Assembly: GCA_964427415.1 (NCBI GenBank) | Contig: CAYRUH010000019.1 | Span: 1-64,000, forward strand | DNA: 64,000 nucleotides | Source of the DNA: Lentisalinibacter sp964427415 | Lineage (GTDB): Bacteria; Pseudomonadota; Gammaproteobacteria; Steroidobacterales; Woeseiaceae | Reading direction: 5' to 3' | Part shown: positions 7,987 through 16,652 of the stretch, piece by piece | How positions within the stretch are numbered: the first letter of the stretch is position 1 | Layout of the letters: every line of letters begins with the position of its first letter | Made by a program: the position numbers and the translations under genes | Notes under the pieces: generated by a model | Told to the model about the DNA's origin: nothing | The model's database searches: none | Seen by the model: only the letters and a program-made list of their open reading frames with translations

Positions 7987-9195
7987 ATGCCCGGTCCGCG
8001 ATCCGACATCGATTCCCACGTCGATCCTCACAAGGATTCCGAGGCTGATGCCGAGGTTAATTCCCAGATTGATCCCCAGATTGATCCCCAGATTGATCCA
8101 GAGGGTCTGCTCGAGTATTCGGTGGTATTCACCGACCGTTCGCTGAACCACATGTCCACCCGTTTCCAGGGGGTCATGAACGACATCTCGGCCGGGCTGA
8201 AAGCCGTGTACGGCGCCGACGCCGTGGTGGTGGTGCCGGGCGGCGGCACCTTCGCCATGGAAGCGGTCGCCCGTCAGCTCGCGAGCGGACGGCGCTGCCT
8301 TATCGTGCGCAACGGCTGGTTCAGCTACCGCTGGACGCAGATCCTGGAGATGGGCGGGTTCGCGGCAGGATCGACGGTACTCACTGCGAGGCAGGGCGGC
8401 GAGGGCGCACGCGCACCCTTCGTGCCGCCGCCCGTCGCCGAGGTTGTCGAGCGTATCCGGGTGGAGCGGCCGTCCGTGGTCTTCGCCCCTCACGTGGAGA
8501 CCTCCGCCGGCCTGCTGCTGCCCGATGACTACGTCCGAGCGGTCGCCGATGCCGCGCACGAGGCGGGCGGGCTGTTCGTGCTGGACTCCGTCGCCTCCGG
8601 CTGCCTCTGGGTGGATATGCAGGTGCTGGGCGTCGACGTGCTGATCAGCGCGCCACAGAAGGGCTGGAGCTCCACGCCCTGCGCGGGGCTGGTGATGCTG
8701 AGCGGGCGCGCGCGCGAATATGTGGAGGCGAGCGAGAGCGGCAGCTTCGCCTGCGACCTCCGCAAGTGGCTGCAGATCATGCAGGCTTACGAGAACGGCG
8801 GGCATGCCTACCACGCGACGATGCCCACCGACGGCCTGCGCCAGTTCCGCGACACCCTGCACGAAACGCGCGAGTTCGGATACCACCGCGCGCGCGATGC
8901 GCAGGTGGAACTCGGCCGGCGGGTGCGGACCGTGCTGGAGGAGGCCGGCTTCGCGAGTGTCGCCGCGCCCGGCTTCCAGGCGCCGGGCGTAGTGGTCTCC
9001 TACACCGACGACCCCGATATACAGAACGCCAGCCGGTTCGCGGCGCAAGGGCTGCAGATCGCCGCCGGGGTGCCGCTGATGTGCGGTGAGCCGGACGACT
9101 ACCGCAGCTTCCGCATCGGGCTGTTCGGGCTGGACAAGCTGGCCAATGTCGAACGCACCGTGGCCCGCCTTAGTGCCGCGGTGGAGAGTCTGTGA
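7987..9195 (+). CDS. Class V aminotransferase (alanine-glyoxylate / serine-pyruvate type)
   Basis: A 402-residue PLP enzyme. The core starts near residue 41 (YSVVFTDRSLNHMS). VVVPGGGTFAMEAVARQ is the cofactor phosphate region, and the lysine in SAPQKGWSS near residue 224 is the PLP lysine. I chose the ATG at 7987 because of the AAGGA seven bases upstream. The first 40 residues are very acidic and include three exact QIDP repeats, which is unusual; relatives begin near residue 41. The stop overlaps the GTG start of purU (GTGA), so the two are one transcript. Glycine or serine made here would feed the folate pool that PurU drains. Confidence 0.82.
   Translation: MPGPRSDIDSHVDPHKDSEADAEVNSQIDPQIDPQIDPEGLLEYSVVFTDRSLNHMSTRFQGVMNDISAGLKAVYGADAVVVVPGGGTFAMEAVARQLASGRRCLIVRNGWFSYRWTQILEMGGFAAGSTVLTARQGGEGARAPFVPPPVAEVVERIRVERPSVVFAPHVETSAGLLLPDDYVRAVADAAHEAGGLFVLDSVASGCLWVDMQVLGVDVLISAPQKGWSSTPCAGLVMLSGRAREYVEASESGSFACDLRKWLQIMQAYENGGHAYHATMPTDGLRQFRDTLHETREFGYHRARDAQVELGRRVRTVLEEAGFASVAAPGFQAPGVVVSYTDDPDIQNASRFAAQGLQIAAGVPLMCGEPDDYRSFRIGLFGLDKLANVERTVARLSAAVESL
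8065..8100 (+). repeat. Three 12-base repeats encoding QIDP
   Basis: CAGATTGATCCC at 8065 and 8077 and CAGATTGATCCA at 8089. They stay in frame and lengthen the acidic N-terminal tail of the aminotransferase. Confidence 0.85.
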
Positions 9196-10070
9196 CCGTC
9201 GCAGCGGAGCCGGGGCAACCGGCCCGCGAGTACATTCTGACGATGCACTGTCCGGACCGTCCGGGCATCCTCGCTGCGGTGACCGGCGCACTGGCGGAGC
9301 AGGGCGGCGACGTCCGCGACGCCCAGTCGTTTGCCGACGACAGCACCGACGAGTTCTTCGTGCGTATGCACGCCCTGCTGCCCTCGGACAAGGCGGCCGC
9401 CGCCTTCGGCGCCGCGATCGGCGAGCTCGCGGTGCGGCTCGGCATCGGCTGGGAACTGCATGACTGCGCGGTGCCAGCGCGCATCATGATCATGGTGTCG
9501 AAGTTCGACCACTGCCTGCGGGACCTCCTGCACCGGCGCGAGACCGGCGCACTCCGGGCGGAGATCCCGCTGGTCGTCTCCAACCACGAGGACGTCAGCG
9601 AGCTCGTCGAGTGGCACGGCATCCCCTTCGTGCACCTGCCGGTGTCGAAGCACAACCGGCCCGGGCAGGAGGCCGAGGTGCTGCGGCTCGTGCGCGAGCA
9701 TCGCATCGATCTGGTCGTGCTGGCCCGCTACATGCAGATCCTGTCGGCCGACCTGGTCCGGGAGCTGGCGGGCCGCTGCATCAATATCCACCATTCCTTC
9801 CTGCCCAGCTTCAAGGGGGCGATGCCGTATCGCCAGGCCCACCAGCGGGGCGTCAAGCTGATCGGCGCCACGGCGCACTACGTCACCGAGGACCTGGACG
9901 AGGGCCCGATCATCGAGCAGGACGTTCGGCGCGTGACCCACGCCACCACCGAGAGCGAGATGACCGGCATCGGGCGGGAGACGGAAGCCAGCGTGCTGGC
10001 CCGGGCGGTGCGCTGGCATGTCGAGCGACGGATTCTGATGAACGGCGCGAAGACCGTCGTCTTTCCCTGA
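9192..10070 (+). CDS. purU: Formyltetrahydrofolate deformylase
   Basis: A 292-residue enzyme that hydrolyses 10-formyl-tetrahydrofolate to formate and tetrahydrofolate. An N-terminal ACT domain (YILTMHCPDRPGILAAVTGA) is followed by the formyltransferase fold with HHSFLPSFKGAMPYRQAH near residue 197 and the GATAHYVTEDLDEGPIIEQ motif near residue 222, whose His and Asp are catalytic. The GTG start lies in the stop of the upstream aminotransferase. Confidence 0.95.
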   Translation: MTVAAEPGQPAREYILTMHCPDRPGILAAVTGALAEQGGDVRDAQSFADDSTDEFFVRMHALLPSDKAAAAFGAAIGELAVRLGIGWELHDCAVPARIMIMVSKFDHCLRDLLHRRETGALRAEIPLVVSNHEDVSELVEWHGIPFVHLPVSKHNRPGQEAEVLRLVREHRIDLVVLARYMQILSADLVRELAGRCINIHHSFLPSFKGAMPYRQAHQRGVKLIGATAHYVTEDLDEGPIIEQDVRRVTHATTESEMTGIGRETEASVLARAVRWHVERRILMNGAKTVVFP

Positions 10071-10105
10071 CCGGTTCTCGTAGCCAATGCTCCCGGCCGG
10101 CCTTT

Positions 10106-10723
10106 CTAGAGGTAGATCCAGGGTCTGTCGGCGCGATCGCGCTCGCGAAAGGCGAGGATCTGCTGATTCAGCTTCATCGTCTTCGCGACGGGGTCGAGGC
10201 CCTCCAGCAGCATGTCCTTGTCGCGCGCGCCGATGTCGAAGGGGTAGTCTGCGCCGGCCGCGTCGGTGACCGTCTGCGCCGGCAGGTCGATGGTCACCCG
10301 CTGGGCGGGCTCGGCATCCACGTGCAGGGCGATCGCCTCGATGTCCGGCTCGGCGAGGCGCACGGGCAGGATGCCGTTGCGCACGCAGTTGCCGTAGAAG
10401 ATGGAGCCGAAGCCGGGTGCAATGACCGCGCGGAAGCCGAAGTCCTTCAACGCCCACACCGCGTGCTCCCGGGACGAGCCGCAGCCGAAGTTCTCGCCGG
10501 CCAGCAGGATGGTGGCGCGGCGGAACGGCTCCCGGTTCAGCACGAACTCCGGGTCCTCCTCCCGGGCGGCCACGTTCCGGTAGCGCCAGTTCGCGAACAG
10601 GCCCTCGCCCAGCCCCTCTTTGGACACCCGCTTCATCTCCCGGCTCGGGATGATGGCGTCGGTGTCGATATTGATGCGCAACAGCGGTGCGGCGATGCCG
10701 CTGTGGCTCACGAACGGTTCCAT
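10106..10723 (-). CDS. leuD: 3-isopropylmalate dehydratase small subunit
   Basis: A 205-residue small subunit of isopropylmalate isomerase (leucine synthesis). It shows the start MEPFVSHSGIAAPLLRINIDTDAIIP and the GENFGCGSSREHAVWALKDFG signature near residue 77. It begins 1 base after the leuC stop, so the pair is translated together. No leuB or leuA is in the window. Confidence 0.96.
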   Translation of the reverse strand: MEPFVSHSGIAAPLLRINIDTDAIIPSREMKRVSKEGLGEGLFANWRYRNVAAREEDPEFVLNREPFRRATILLAGENFGCGSSREHAVWALKDFGFRAVIAPGFGSIFYGNCVRNGILPVRLAEPDIEAIALHVDAEPAQRVTIDLPAQTVTDAAGADYPFDIGARDKDMLLEGLDPVAKTMKLNQQILAFRERDRADRPWIYL

Positions 10724-10724
10724 T

Positions 10725-12140
10725 TCAGGCTTCCTCCGGCGCGAATTCCCGCACGTCGGCGATGCAGCCGGCGATCGCCGAGGCGGCCACGGTGGTGGGG
10801 CTGGCCAGGTGAGAGCGGGTGCCGGGTCCCTGGCGGTTCTCGAAGTTGCGGTTCGTGCTGGTGATCACGCGCTCCTCCCGGCCGAAGTGCTCGCCGCCGG
10901 CATAGAAGCACATGGAGCAGCCGGACTCCCGCCACTCGAAACCGGCGGCGGTGAAGATTGCGTCGAGTCCTTCGGCTTCGGCCGCCGCCTTCACCCGGCT
11001 GGAACCCGGCACGCAGATGGCTTTGATACCGTCGGCGACGCGGCGCCCCCGCAGAACATCAGCGGCGGCGCGCAGATCGCTCAGCCGGCTGTTCGTGCAC
11101 GAGCCGATGAACGCGGCGTCGATGGGGGTTCCCGCCAGCGGCTCGCCCGGCTCGAGCGCCATGTATTCCAGCGCCCGCTGCATGGCCTGGCGCCGGTTGG
11201 CATCGGTCTCGCCGGCCGGGTCGGGTATGGTGCCGTCCACCGCCACCTCGTGCTGCGGGCTGGTGCCCCAGGTCAACTGGGGCACGATGCCGGCGGCGTC
11301 GATCTCTATCTCCAGGTCGAACGCCGCGTCCTCGTCGGTGGCCAGCGTGCGCCACTGGGCGAGCGCCCGCTCCCAGTTCTCGCCCGCCGGCGCAAAGGGG
11401 CGTCCCCGCACATACTCGAAGGTCTTCTCGTCGGGCGCGACAATTCCGCTCCAGGCGCCGAATTCCACCGCCATGTTGCACAGCGTCAGGCGGGCCTCCA
11501 CGTCCAGGGTCCGGACCGCCTCGCCCGCGAACTCCACCACGTAGCCGACCCCGCCGGCGGCGGTGTGCCGGCCGATCAGCGCCAGAATCATGTCCTTCGC
11601 GGTCACTCCGAACGGCAGCTGTCCGGAGTAGGTGACCCGCATCTGTTTCGGCTCGGCCACCGCCAGCGTCTTCGTGGCCAGCGCGTGTTCGGCTTCGGTG
11701 GAACCGATGCCCCAGGCCAGCGCACCGATTCCGCCCACGGTGCCGGTGTGGCTGTCGGGACAGACCAGCGTCACGCCGGGCAGGGCAATGCCCTGTTCCG
11801 GAGAGACCACGTGCACGATGCCCTGGCTCGGGTCGCCGATGTCGAACGTGCGGATGCCGGCGTTCGTTGCCGCCGCCCGCGTGGCGGTGATGAACTCGGT
11901 GCCGCCTGGCATGATCGTGCTGTCGGAGCGGCCGGGTAACGTGTCGACGATATGGTCCATGGTGCAGAACACCTGCTCGGGGTCCCGCACGGGGCGGCCG
12001 GCGGCCTCCAGGCCCTTGAGCGCGATGCTGCCCGTGCGCTCGTGCAGGAAGATGCGGTCGATATAGACCAGCGTCGTGCCGTCGCCCAGGTGGGCGACCG
12101 CGTGCTGCGACCAGATTTTCTCGGCCAGCGTCCGGGCCAT
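10725..12140 (-). CDS. leuC: 3-isopropylmalate dehydratase large subunit
   Basis: A 471-residue aconitase-type subunit that holds the 4Fe-4S cluster. GSCTNSRLSDLRAAA and ESGCSMCFYAG contain the cluster cysteines, and CPDSHTGTVGGIGALAWGIG is the substrate loop. I chose the ATG at 12140 (MARTLAEKIW), the family start; the frame stays open 27 codons further upstream without family similarity. The 155 bases up to the divergent HAD gene hold no obvious promoter consensus. Confidence 0.96.
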   Translation of the reverse strand: MARTLAEKIWSQHAVAHLGDGTTLVYIDRIFLHERTGSIALKGLEAAGRPVRDPEQVFCTMDHIVDTLPGRSDSTIMPGGTEFITATRAAATNAGIRTFDIGDPSQGIVHVVSPEQGIALPGVTLVCPDSHTGTVGGIGALAWGIGSTEAEHALATKTLAVAEPKQMRVTYSGQLPFGVTAKDMILALIGRHTAAGGVGYVVEFAGEAVRTLDVEARLTLCNMAVEFGAWSGIVAPDEKTFEYVRGRPFAPAGENWERALAQWRTLATDEDAAFDLEIEIDAAGIVPQLTWGTSPQHEVAVDGTIPDPAGETDANRRQAMQRALEYMALEPGEPLAGTPIDAAFIGSCTNSRLSDLRAAADVLRGRRVADGIKAICVPGSSRVKAAAEAEGLDAIFTAAGFEWRESGCSMCFYAGGEHFGREERVITSTNRNFENRQGPGTRSHLASPTTVAASAIAGCIADVREFAPEEA

Positions 12141-12295
12141 GAATGATTCCTGTGGGTTGCCGGTTGTGTATTCCCGGTTCTCGAGTCCCGACTCCGAATT
12201 GACTCTGCGCATGATTGCCACAAGATAGACGCAGCCGTCCGGCGCCTCAAGTCGCCTGAACGAGCTGTGCGAACCGCCTGCGTGAACCAGTTGCC

Positions 12296-12964
12296 ATGAA
12301 TCTCTTCTTCGACCTCGACGGCACCCTCACCGATCCCCGTGTGGGCATCACCCGCTGCATCGCCTATGCGCTGGAACGCATGGGCAGGCCGCCGCCGCCG
12401 CTCGCCTCCCTGGAGCGCTATATCGGTCCGTCCCTGTTCGTGAGCTTTCGCGAGTTGCTCGGGACGCAGGACGAGGACCGGGTGCGCGCCGCCGTGGCCC
12501 TGTACCGGGAGCGCTACACGGACACCGGTCTGTACGAGAACCGGCTGCACGAGGGCATCGACGATGTGCTTGACGAATTCGCCAGCGAGGCCAGCCCCAT
12601 GCTGGTGGTGACCACCAAACCCACGGTCTTTGCGCGGCGTGTCGTCGAGCACTTCGGGCTGGCGGGCTATTTCGCGGACGTGGTGGGCGCTCACCTGGAC
12701 GGCAGCCGCTCCGACAAGGCCGGGCTGATCGGCCTTGCGCTCTCGGTGCACGGCCTGGACGCAGGCGCATCGGTGATGATCGGGGATCGCAGGGACGATG
12801 TGATCGGCGCCCGGCAGACGGGTGTCTCCTCGGTCGGCGTACTGTGGGGCTTCGGCAGCCGTCGCGAACTCGTGCAGGCCGGCGCCGACGTCTTGTGCGA
12901 GAGTCCTGCCGGGCTACGGAGCTCAGTCGCCCGGGCGGTGCGTGATCTTCGCAGTGGAGAATAG
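12296..12964 (+). CDS. HAD-family phosphatase (phosphoglycolate phosphatase-like)
   Basis: A 222-residue haloacid dehalogenase-type hydrolase. Motif I is FFDLDGTLTDP (nucleophile Asp near residue 6), motif II is VVTTKPT near residue 105, and motif III/IV is MIGDRRDDVIGA near residue 162. The helical cap lies between motifs I and II. It resembles Gph but the substrate cannot be read from sequence. It is a single gene divergent from leuCD. Confidence 0.85.
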   Translation: MNLFFDLDGTLTDPRVGITRCIAYALERMGRPPPPLASLERYIGPSLFVSFRELLGTQDEDRVRAAVALYRERYTDTGLYENRLHEGIDDVLDEFASEASPMLVVTTKPTVFARRVVEHFGLAGYFADVVGAHLDGSRSDKAGLIGLALSVHGLDAGASVMIGDRRDDVIGARQTGVSSVGVLWGFGSRRELVQAGADVLCESPAGLRSSVARAVRDLRSGE

Positions 12965-13338
12965 CGGCGCGAAACGCCTGTATCGACGCCCGGGTTCTCG
13001 GGTGCAGGCCTGGGCCGCCGCTCACCGCGGCGATTGGCGGCTCACGGCCAGATTGCTCTGAGGCGCTGAATCAATTCGCACAGAAAATCAATGCTTTACG
13101 CGAAAATTGTATACAATCTGCCTCGGTCTCTGCAGACGATTCCTCGCCGTATCCGACCTCGCTGTTGACACCTGCTCGTGTTGCTTGATCGCGACATCTA
13201 CGTATTGTTTTGAAAATATCCTGCGTATCAGGCAGGATTGCATTGACGGGGGTCGTCTGCGTTACGGATTTGCAGGGAAGAGCCGGAACGTCCCGAAATA
13301 GCTGAATGTTCTCTCTTTTTCTTTGCAGGGGAGTATCC
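12965..13338 (+). other. 374-base intergenic leader of the TonB receptor
   Basis: No supported gene. The second half is AT-richer than its surroundings and holds a 12-base palindrome at 13106-13117, a TTGACA at 13165-13170 without a good -10 partner, and AGGGGAG (13327-13333) as a strong ribosome-binding site for the receptor. Confidence 0.6.
13106..13117. promoter_or_regulatory. Perfect palindrome ATTGTATACAAT, probable operator
   Basis: This 12-base palindrome lies 221 bases before the TonB receptor start. TTGTATACAA is the kind of site bound by GntR/FadR-family repressors. No such regulator gene is in the window, so the binder would be encoded elsewhere. Confidence 0.5.
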
Positions 13339-15603
13339 ATGAGCAAATCTTTTCGAACCGGGCCGGGCCTGAGCGCCATCCTCCCGACTTTCCTGGTGCC
13401 TTTGTTGTTTTCCTCGGGCGCGAGTGCGCAGGTTGAGGAGATCATTGTTACTGCCGAGCGTCGCGAAGCGTCCATCCAGGACGTGCCGGTGGCGGTCAGT
13501 GCATACAATGGCGAGACGCTCGAGGCTTTGCAGGTACAGGACACCCTCGATCTCATCAACGTCGTTCCCAACCTGTTCGGCGGCAACAATACCGGTATCG
13601 GCAGCGCCAACATGTATTACATCCGCGCGCAGGGTAACGATGAGTCCATCGCGACATTCGATCCGCCGGTCGGCACCTACATCGACGGCGTCTACGTATC
13701 GCGGCAGAACGCCAACAACTTCACGCTGTTCGACGTCGAGCGCATCGAGGTGCTGCGCGGTCCCCAGGGGACGCTGTTCGGCCGCAACACCACAGGCGGT
13801 GCGATAAACGTGGTGCTGAAGGACCCGGCGCCGGAGAGGGGCGGCTTCGTAGAGGCGGGCTTCGGCCGCTACAGCGAGTACCGGGTGCGCGGCAGCGTGG
13901 ACATCCCCGTCAGCGATACGTTCCTGTCCAAGTTCTCGGCCTATCACATCTCCAACGACGGCTGGCTCGAGAATCGCAACCCGGCGGTCGGCGGTGACTT
14001 CAACGTTCGCGACAGCATCGGTCTTCGCGCGGACTTCCGCTACATGCCGACGCAGATGCTGACCTGGGACCTGACCCTGGAATACATCGACGACGAGGCC
14101 GGCAATATCCACGGCGATATTGATGGTGACGACAGGGTCACCACATCGATCGCCCCCCTCGGTGCCCCGAGTAGCGCGCTGGATTTTCTGACCCTTAATA
14201 TTCCGGGCGGAGATATGTTCGTGTCCGTGCCCTATCAGCAGAAGTCGGACTACGGTAGCGCTTCCGAGACCTTCAGTGTCATCTCTGATCTGACCTACGC
14301 GGCGCCAGCGGGCGAACTCGAGTTCATCCTGGGCTATCGGGACCTGGAGCAGGACTTTTTCCTGAATTTCCCGCAGGTGCCCGGTGATACGGCCGACGAT
14401 TTCTTCTGGATCGACAACAATGGCGTGCACGAGCAGTTCACCGCCGAGGTCAAGTGGTCGGCCCGTTATTTCGACGACAAGCTGGATTTCGTCTCCGGCG
14501 TGTTCTACTTGGACGAGGACAACGAGACCGACTTCGCGGATCTGCTGATCGGGGGCGGCTTCCTGCTCGCCGACCGGGTGATGGAGAACACGACCGACAG
14601 CTGGGCCGTCTACGCCCAGGGTGATTACGCGCTTTCCGATCGCTGGACGCTGACTCTTGGCGCACGCTATACAGACGAGGAGAAGGAGATCGCGATTACG
14701 GATAACATCGGTCCCCGTGGCGACGTACCACAGTCCCTTACGCTGGAGACCGAGAACCTCGTGGCCTTTGGTATCCCGGTGACCCAGACGGAGTCCATCG
14801 TCACGCCGCGCGTTGCGCTGAAGTATGACTACTCGGACGATCTGATGGTCTACGCTTCGGCGACCCGCGGCTTCAAGTCCGGCGGCTGGAACGCCCGCGA
14901 GGCGCTGGCCCCGACGATGGAGCCATTCGGTCCCGAGAAACTCTGGGCCTACGAGCTGGGCTTCCGGGCCGACATGTTCAACAGTCTCGTGCGCGCCAAT
15001 GGCACCCTGTTCTACACGGATCTCGAGGACCTGCAGACTACCTCGGCCACACAGTCCGGCAACTTCCTCACGACCAACGCCGGCGGCCTGGAGGTGACGG
15101 GCTTCGAGCTGGAGATCCATGCCGTGCCGACCGACTGGCTGAATCTCTTCGCCTCGCTCGGCCTGCAGGATGCGGAGTACGTGGATATAGACGACCAGAT
15201 CGCGACCTGTCGAGCGAATCTGCCGGAGCCGAACACCGAATTCGCGGCGCTGGATGCGGACTGCAATGTGGCGGATCCGAAGCGTTCACCGGACTGGACG
15301 CTGACGCTGGGCGCGTTCCTCGACTTCCCGATCGAGGGCCTCGGGGCTTCGCTGCAGCCGAATCTCTCGTCGCGCTTCATCGGTCCGAACGTGGTCGGTA
15401 CCCGTCAGCTGGGTGAGAACGATACGGAAGTGATCTTCAATCTCGGCGTCTCGCTGGTGGACGACGATGGTGTCTGGTCGGTGACCGCCGAGTGCAATAA
15501 CTGCTCGGATGAGGAGTACGTCACGTCCAACCTGTTCCTCAACTACTGGACGCCGCCGATGACCTGGCAGGTGCGCGGCCGCTGGAACTTCGGGGCGCGA
15601 TGA
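13339..15603 (+). CDS. TonB-dependent outer-membrane receptor
   Basis: A 754-residue receptor. The signal peptide ends near GASAQ, followed by a TonB box (EEIIVTAERR), the plug domain (VAVSAYNGETLEAL, then FDVERIEVLRGPQGTLFGRN) and a 22-strand-type barrel that ends in the aromatic residue-containing VRGRWNFGAR. I chose the ATG at 13339 because AGGGGAG precedes it by five bases; the earlier ATG at 13306 lacks such a site. The class resembles receptors for complex organic substrates rather than siderophores, but the ligand is unknown. No partner transporter is adjacent. Confidence 0.9.
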   Translation: MSKSFRTGPGLSAILPTFLVPLLFSSGASAQVEEIIVTAERREASIQDVPVAVSAYNGETLEALQVQDTLDLINVVPNLFGGNNTGIGSANMYYIRAQGNDESIATFDPPVGTYIDGVYVSRQNANNFTLFDVERIEVLRGPQGTLFGRNTTGGAINVVLKDPAPERGGFVEAGFGRYSEYRVRGSVDIPVSDTFLSKFSAYHISNDGWLENRNPAVGGDFNVRDSIGLRADFRYMPTQMLTWDLTLEYIDDEAGNIHGDIDGDDRVTTSIAPLGAPSSALDFLTLNIPGGDMFVSVPYQQKSDYGSASETFSVISDLTYAAPAGELEFILGYRDLEQDFFLNFPQVPGDTADDFFWIDNNGVHEQFTAEVKWSARYFDDKLDFVSGVFYLDEDNETDFADLLIGGGFLLADRVMENTTDSWAVYAQGDYALSDRWTLTLGARYTDEEKEIAITDNIGPRGDVPQSLTLETENLVAFGIPVTQTESIVTPRVALKYDYSDDLMVYASATRGFKSGGWNAREALAPTMEPFGPEKLWAYELGFRADMFNSLVRANGTLFYTDLEDLQTTSATQSGNFLTTNAGGLEVTGFELEIHAVPTDWLNLFASLGLQDAEYVDIDDQIATCRANLPEPNTEFAALDADCNVADPKRSPDWTLTLGAFLDFPIEGLGASLQPNLSSRFIGPNVVGTRQLGENDTEVIFNLGVSLVDDDGVWSVTAECNNCSDEEYVTSNLFLNYWTPPMTWQVRGRWNFGAR

Positions 15604-15645
15604 GTCGCGTTCCGGCCGGCAGGTGCCGGTGCGTTACGGGAAACC

Positions 15646-15669
15646 GCCCCGTTGCGGGGTTTTCCTTTT
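15646..15669 (+). terminator. Rho-independent terminator after the TonB receptor
   Basis: The stem GCCCCG-TTG-CGGGGT (15646-15660) is followed by a T-rich run to 15669. It begins 43 bases after the receptor stop. The opposite-strand peroxiredoxin ends at 15705. Confidence 0.75.
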
Positions 15670-15704
15670 CGCGGCCGGGGAGGCCGTGAGATGCCGCGCG
15701 CTCG

Positions 15705-16298
15705 CTAGCGCAGTCGTTCGAGCACCTTCACGAACTCTGCCGCATCCGGTCGCTCCCGGACGTCCTTCGAGCGGTTGGCGTAGCGGATGACCCCCTCGCT
15801 GTCGATCACCACCGACACCGGGCGCAGTGTGTCCGTGCCGTAGTCGTCCCGGTAGTCGGCCGGCACGCCTCCGGCGTGCACGATGCCGAGCCGGCGCGCG
15901 GCCGTGAGATCCGGGTCCATCCAGAAGGTGAAGTCCACGCCGAACAGATCCGCCACCCGCCGGGTGGTCTGCTGGGGCTTCGGCACGATGAGGATCAGTC
16001 GGGCACCGAGTTCGTTGATCTGCCGGTAGTCCTGCGTCAGGTCCTCGACCTGGGCGGAACAGAACGGACACCAGTTGCCGCGCAGGAATATGAGCACGGC
16101 CGGCAGGCCGCGCAGGTCCGACGGGCCCGCGGGCTCGCCGTCCTCGGTCTGCACGGTGAAATCCGCGATGCGGCGCCCGCGCACGAGCCGATCGCTGGCC
16201 TTCTCGCCGGGCCGGCCCATCAGCCATACGGCCAGCGCGGCCGCCAGCAGCAGGACGACCACAACAATCGCAGTGACAATGGCCGTTTCGTTGAGCAC
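15705..16298 (-). CDS. Membrane-anchored peroxiredoxin-like protein (AhpC/TSA family)
   Basis: A 197-residue protein with one N-terminal membrane helix (residues 4-28) and a thioredoxin fold with FLRGNWCPFCSAQVEDL near residue 70, so the active site is a CPFC pair. Fold and motif fit the AhpC/TSA-like redox proteins; the helix would place the domain in the periplasm. The start is GTG at 16298. It is convergent with the TonB receptor. Confidence 0.82.
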   Translation of the reverse strand: MLNETAIVTAIVVVVLLLAAALAVWLMGRPGEKASDRLVRGRRIADFTVQTEDGEPAGPSDLRGLPAVLIFLRGNWCPFCSAQVEDLTQDYRQINELGARLILIVPKPQQTTRRVADLFGVDFTFWMDPDLTAARRLGIVHAGGVPADYRDDYGTDTLRPVSVVIDSEGVIRYANRSKDVRERPDAAEFVKVLERLR

Positions 16299-16349
16299 CT
16301 GTTTCGCCTCCGCCAGCCACGCCGGGCAATGCGGTATTCTAAGACTTTA

Positions 16350-16361
16350 CCCGGGCCCGGG
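16350..16361. other. CCCGGGCCCGGG palindrome
   Basis: A perfect 12-base palindrome flanked by TTT and AAA, between the peroxiredoxin and the acyl-CoA dehydrogenase remnant. The role is unknown. Confidence 0.35.
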
Positions 16362-16399
16362 AAAACGCGAGCATCGGCTGCCGATCGCCAGGGGGAAAT

Positions 16400-16560
16400 A
16401 TGGACTTCGAGATTGCGGCAGCGGTGCGTGAGAAGCTCGCGGCGCTGGACCGCTTTATCGAGGTAGGGATCCGGCCGCTTGACGCGGAAGAGGACAACAG
16501 CCGCTTCTTCGACCAACGGCGTGAATTTGCGCGTAGCGACTGGGAGCGAGGCGACCTGCG
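16400..16560 (+). pseudogene. 5' remnant of an acyl-CoA dehydrogenase gene
   Basis: An ATG preceded by AGGGGGAAAT opens a frame whose first about 50 residues look like the N-terminus of an acyl-CoA dehydrogenase subfamily (MDFEIAAAVREKLAALDRFI, then EEDNSRFFDQRREFARSDWE). After ERGDL the similarity stops and the frame runs on into the next gene in the wrong phase. The rest of the gene is missing. The ribosome-binding site is intact, so a short peptide may still be made. Assignment is from memory of the family, not a search. Confidence 0.6.
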
Positions 16561-16652
16561 ACGCTTTACCGGAGGTTGCCACGGCTTTACTTTAGCGGAC
16601 ATCGGCGTGGTATTGCGCGCGGCAGTCGGCGGCAGCCGGGAGACGGGCAGCG

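Noticed and set aside
13228..15120. A 630-residue minus-strand frame antisense to the TonB receptor
   Set aside because: The plus strand has a complete receptor with signal peptide and ribosome-binding site; the antisense product shows no domain.
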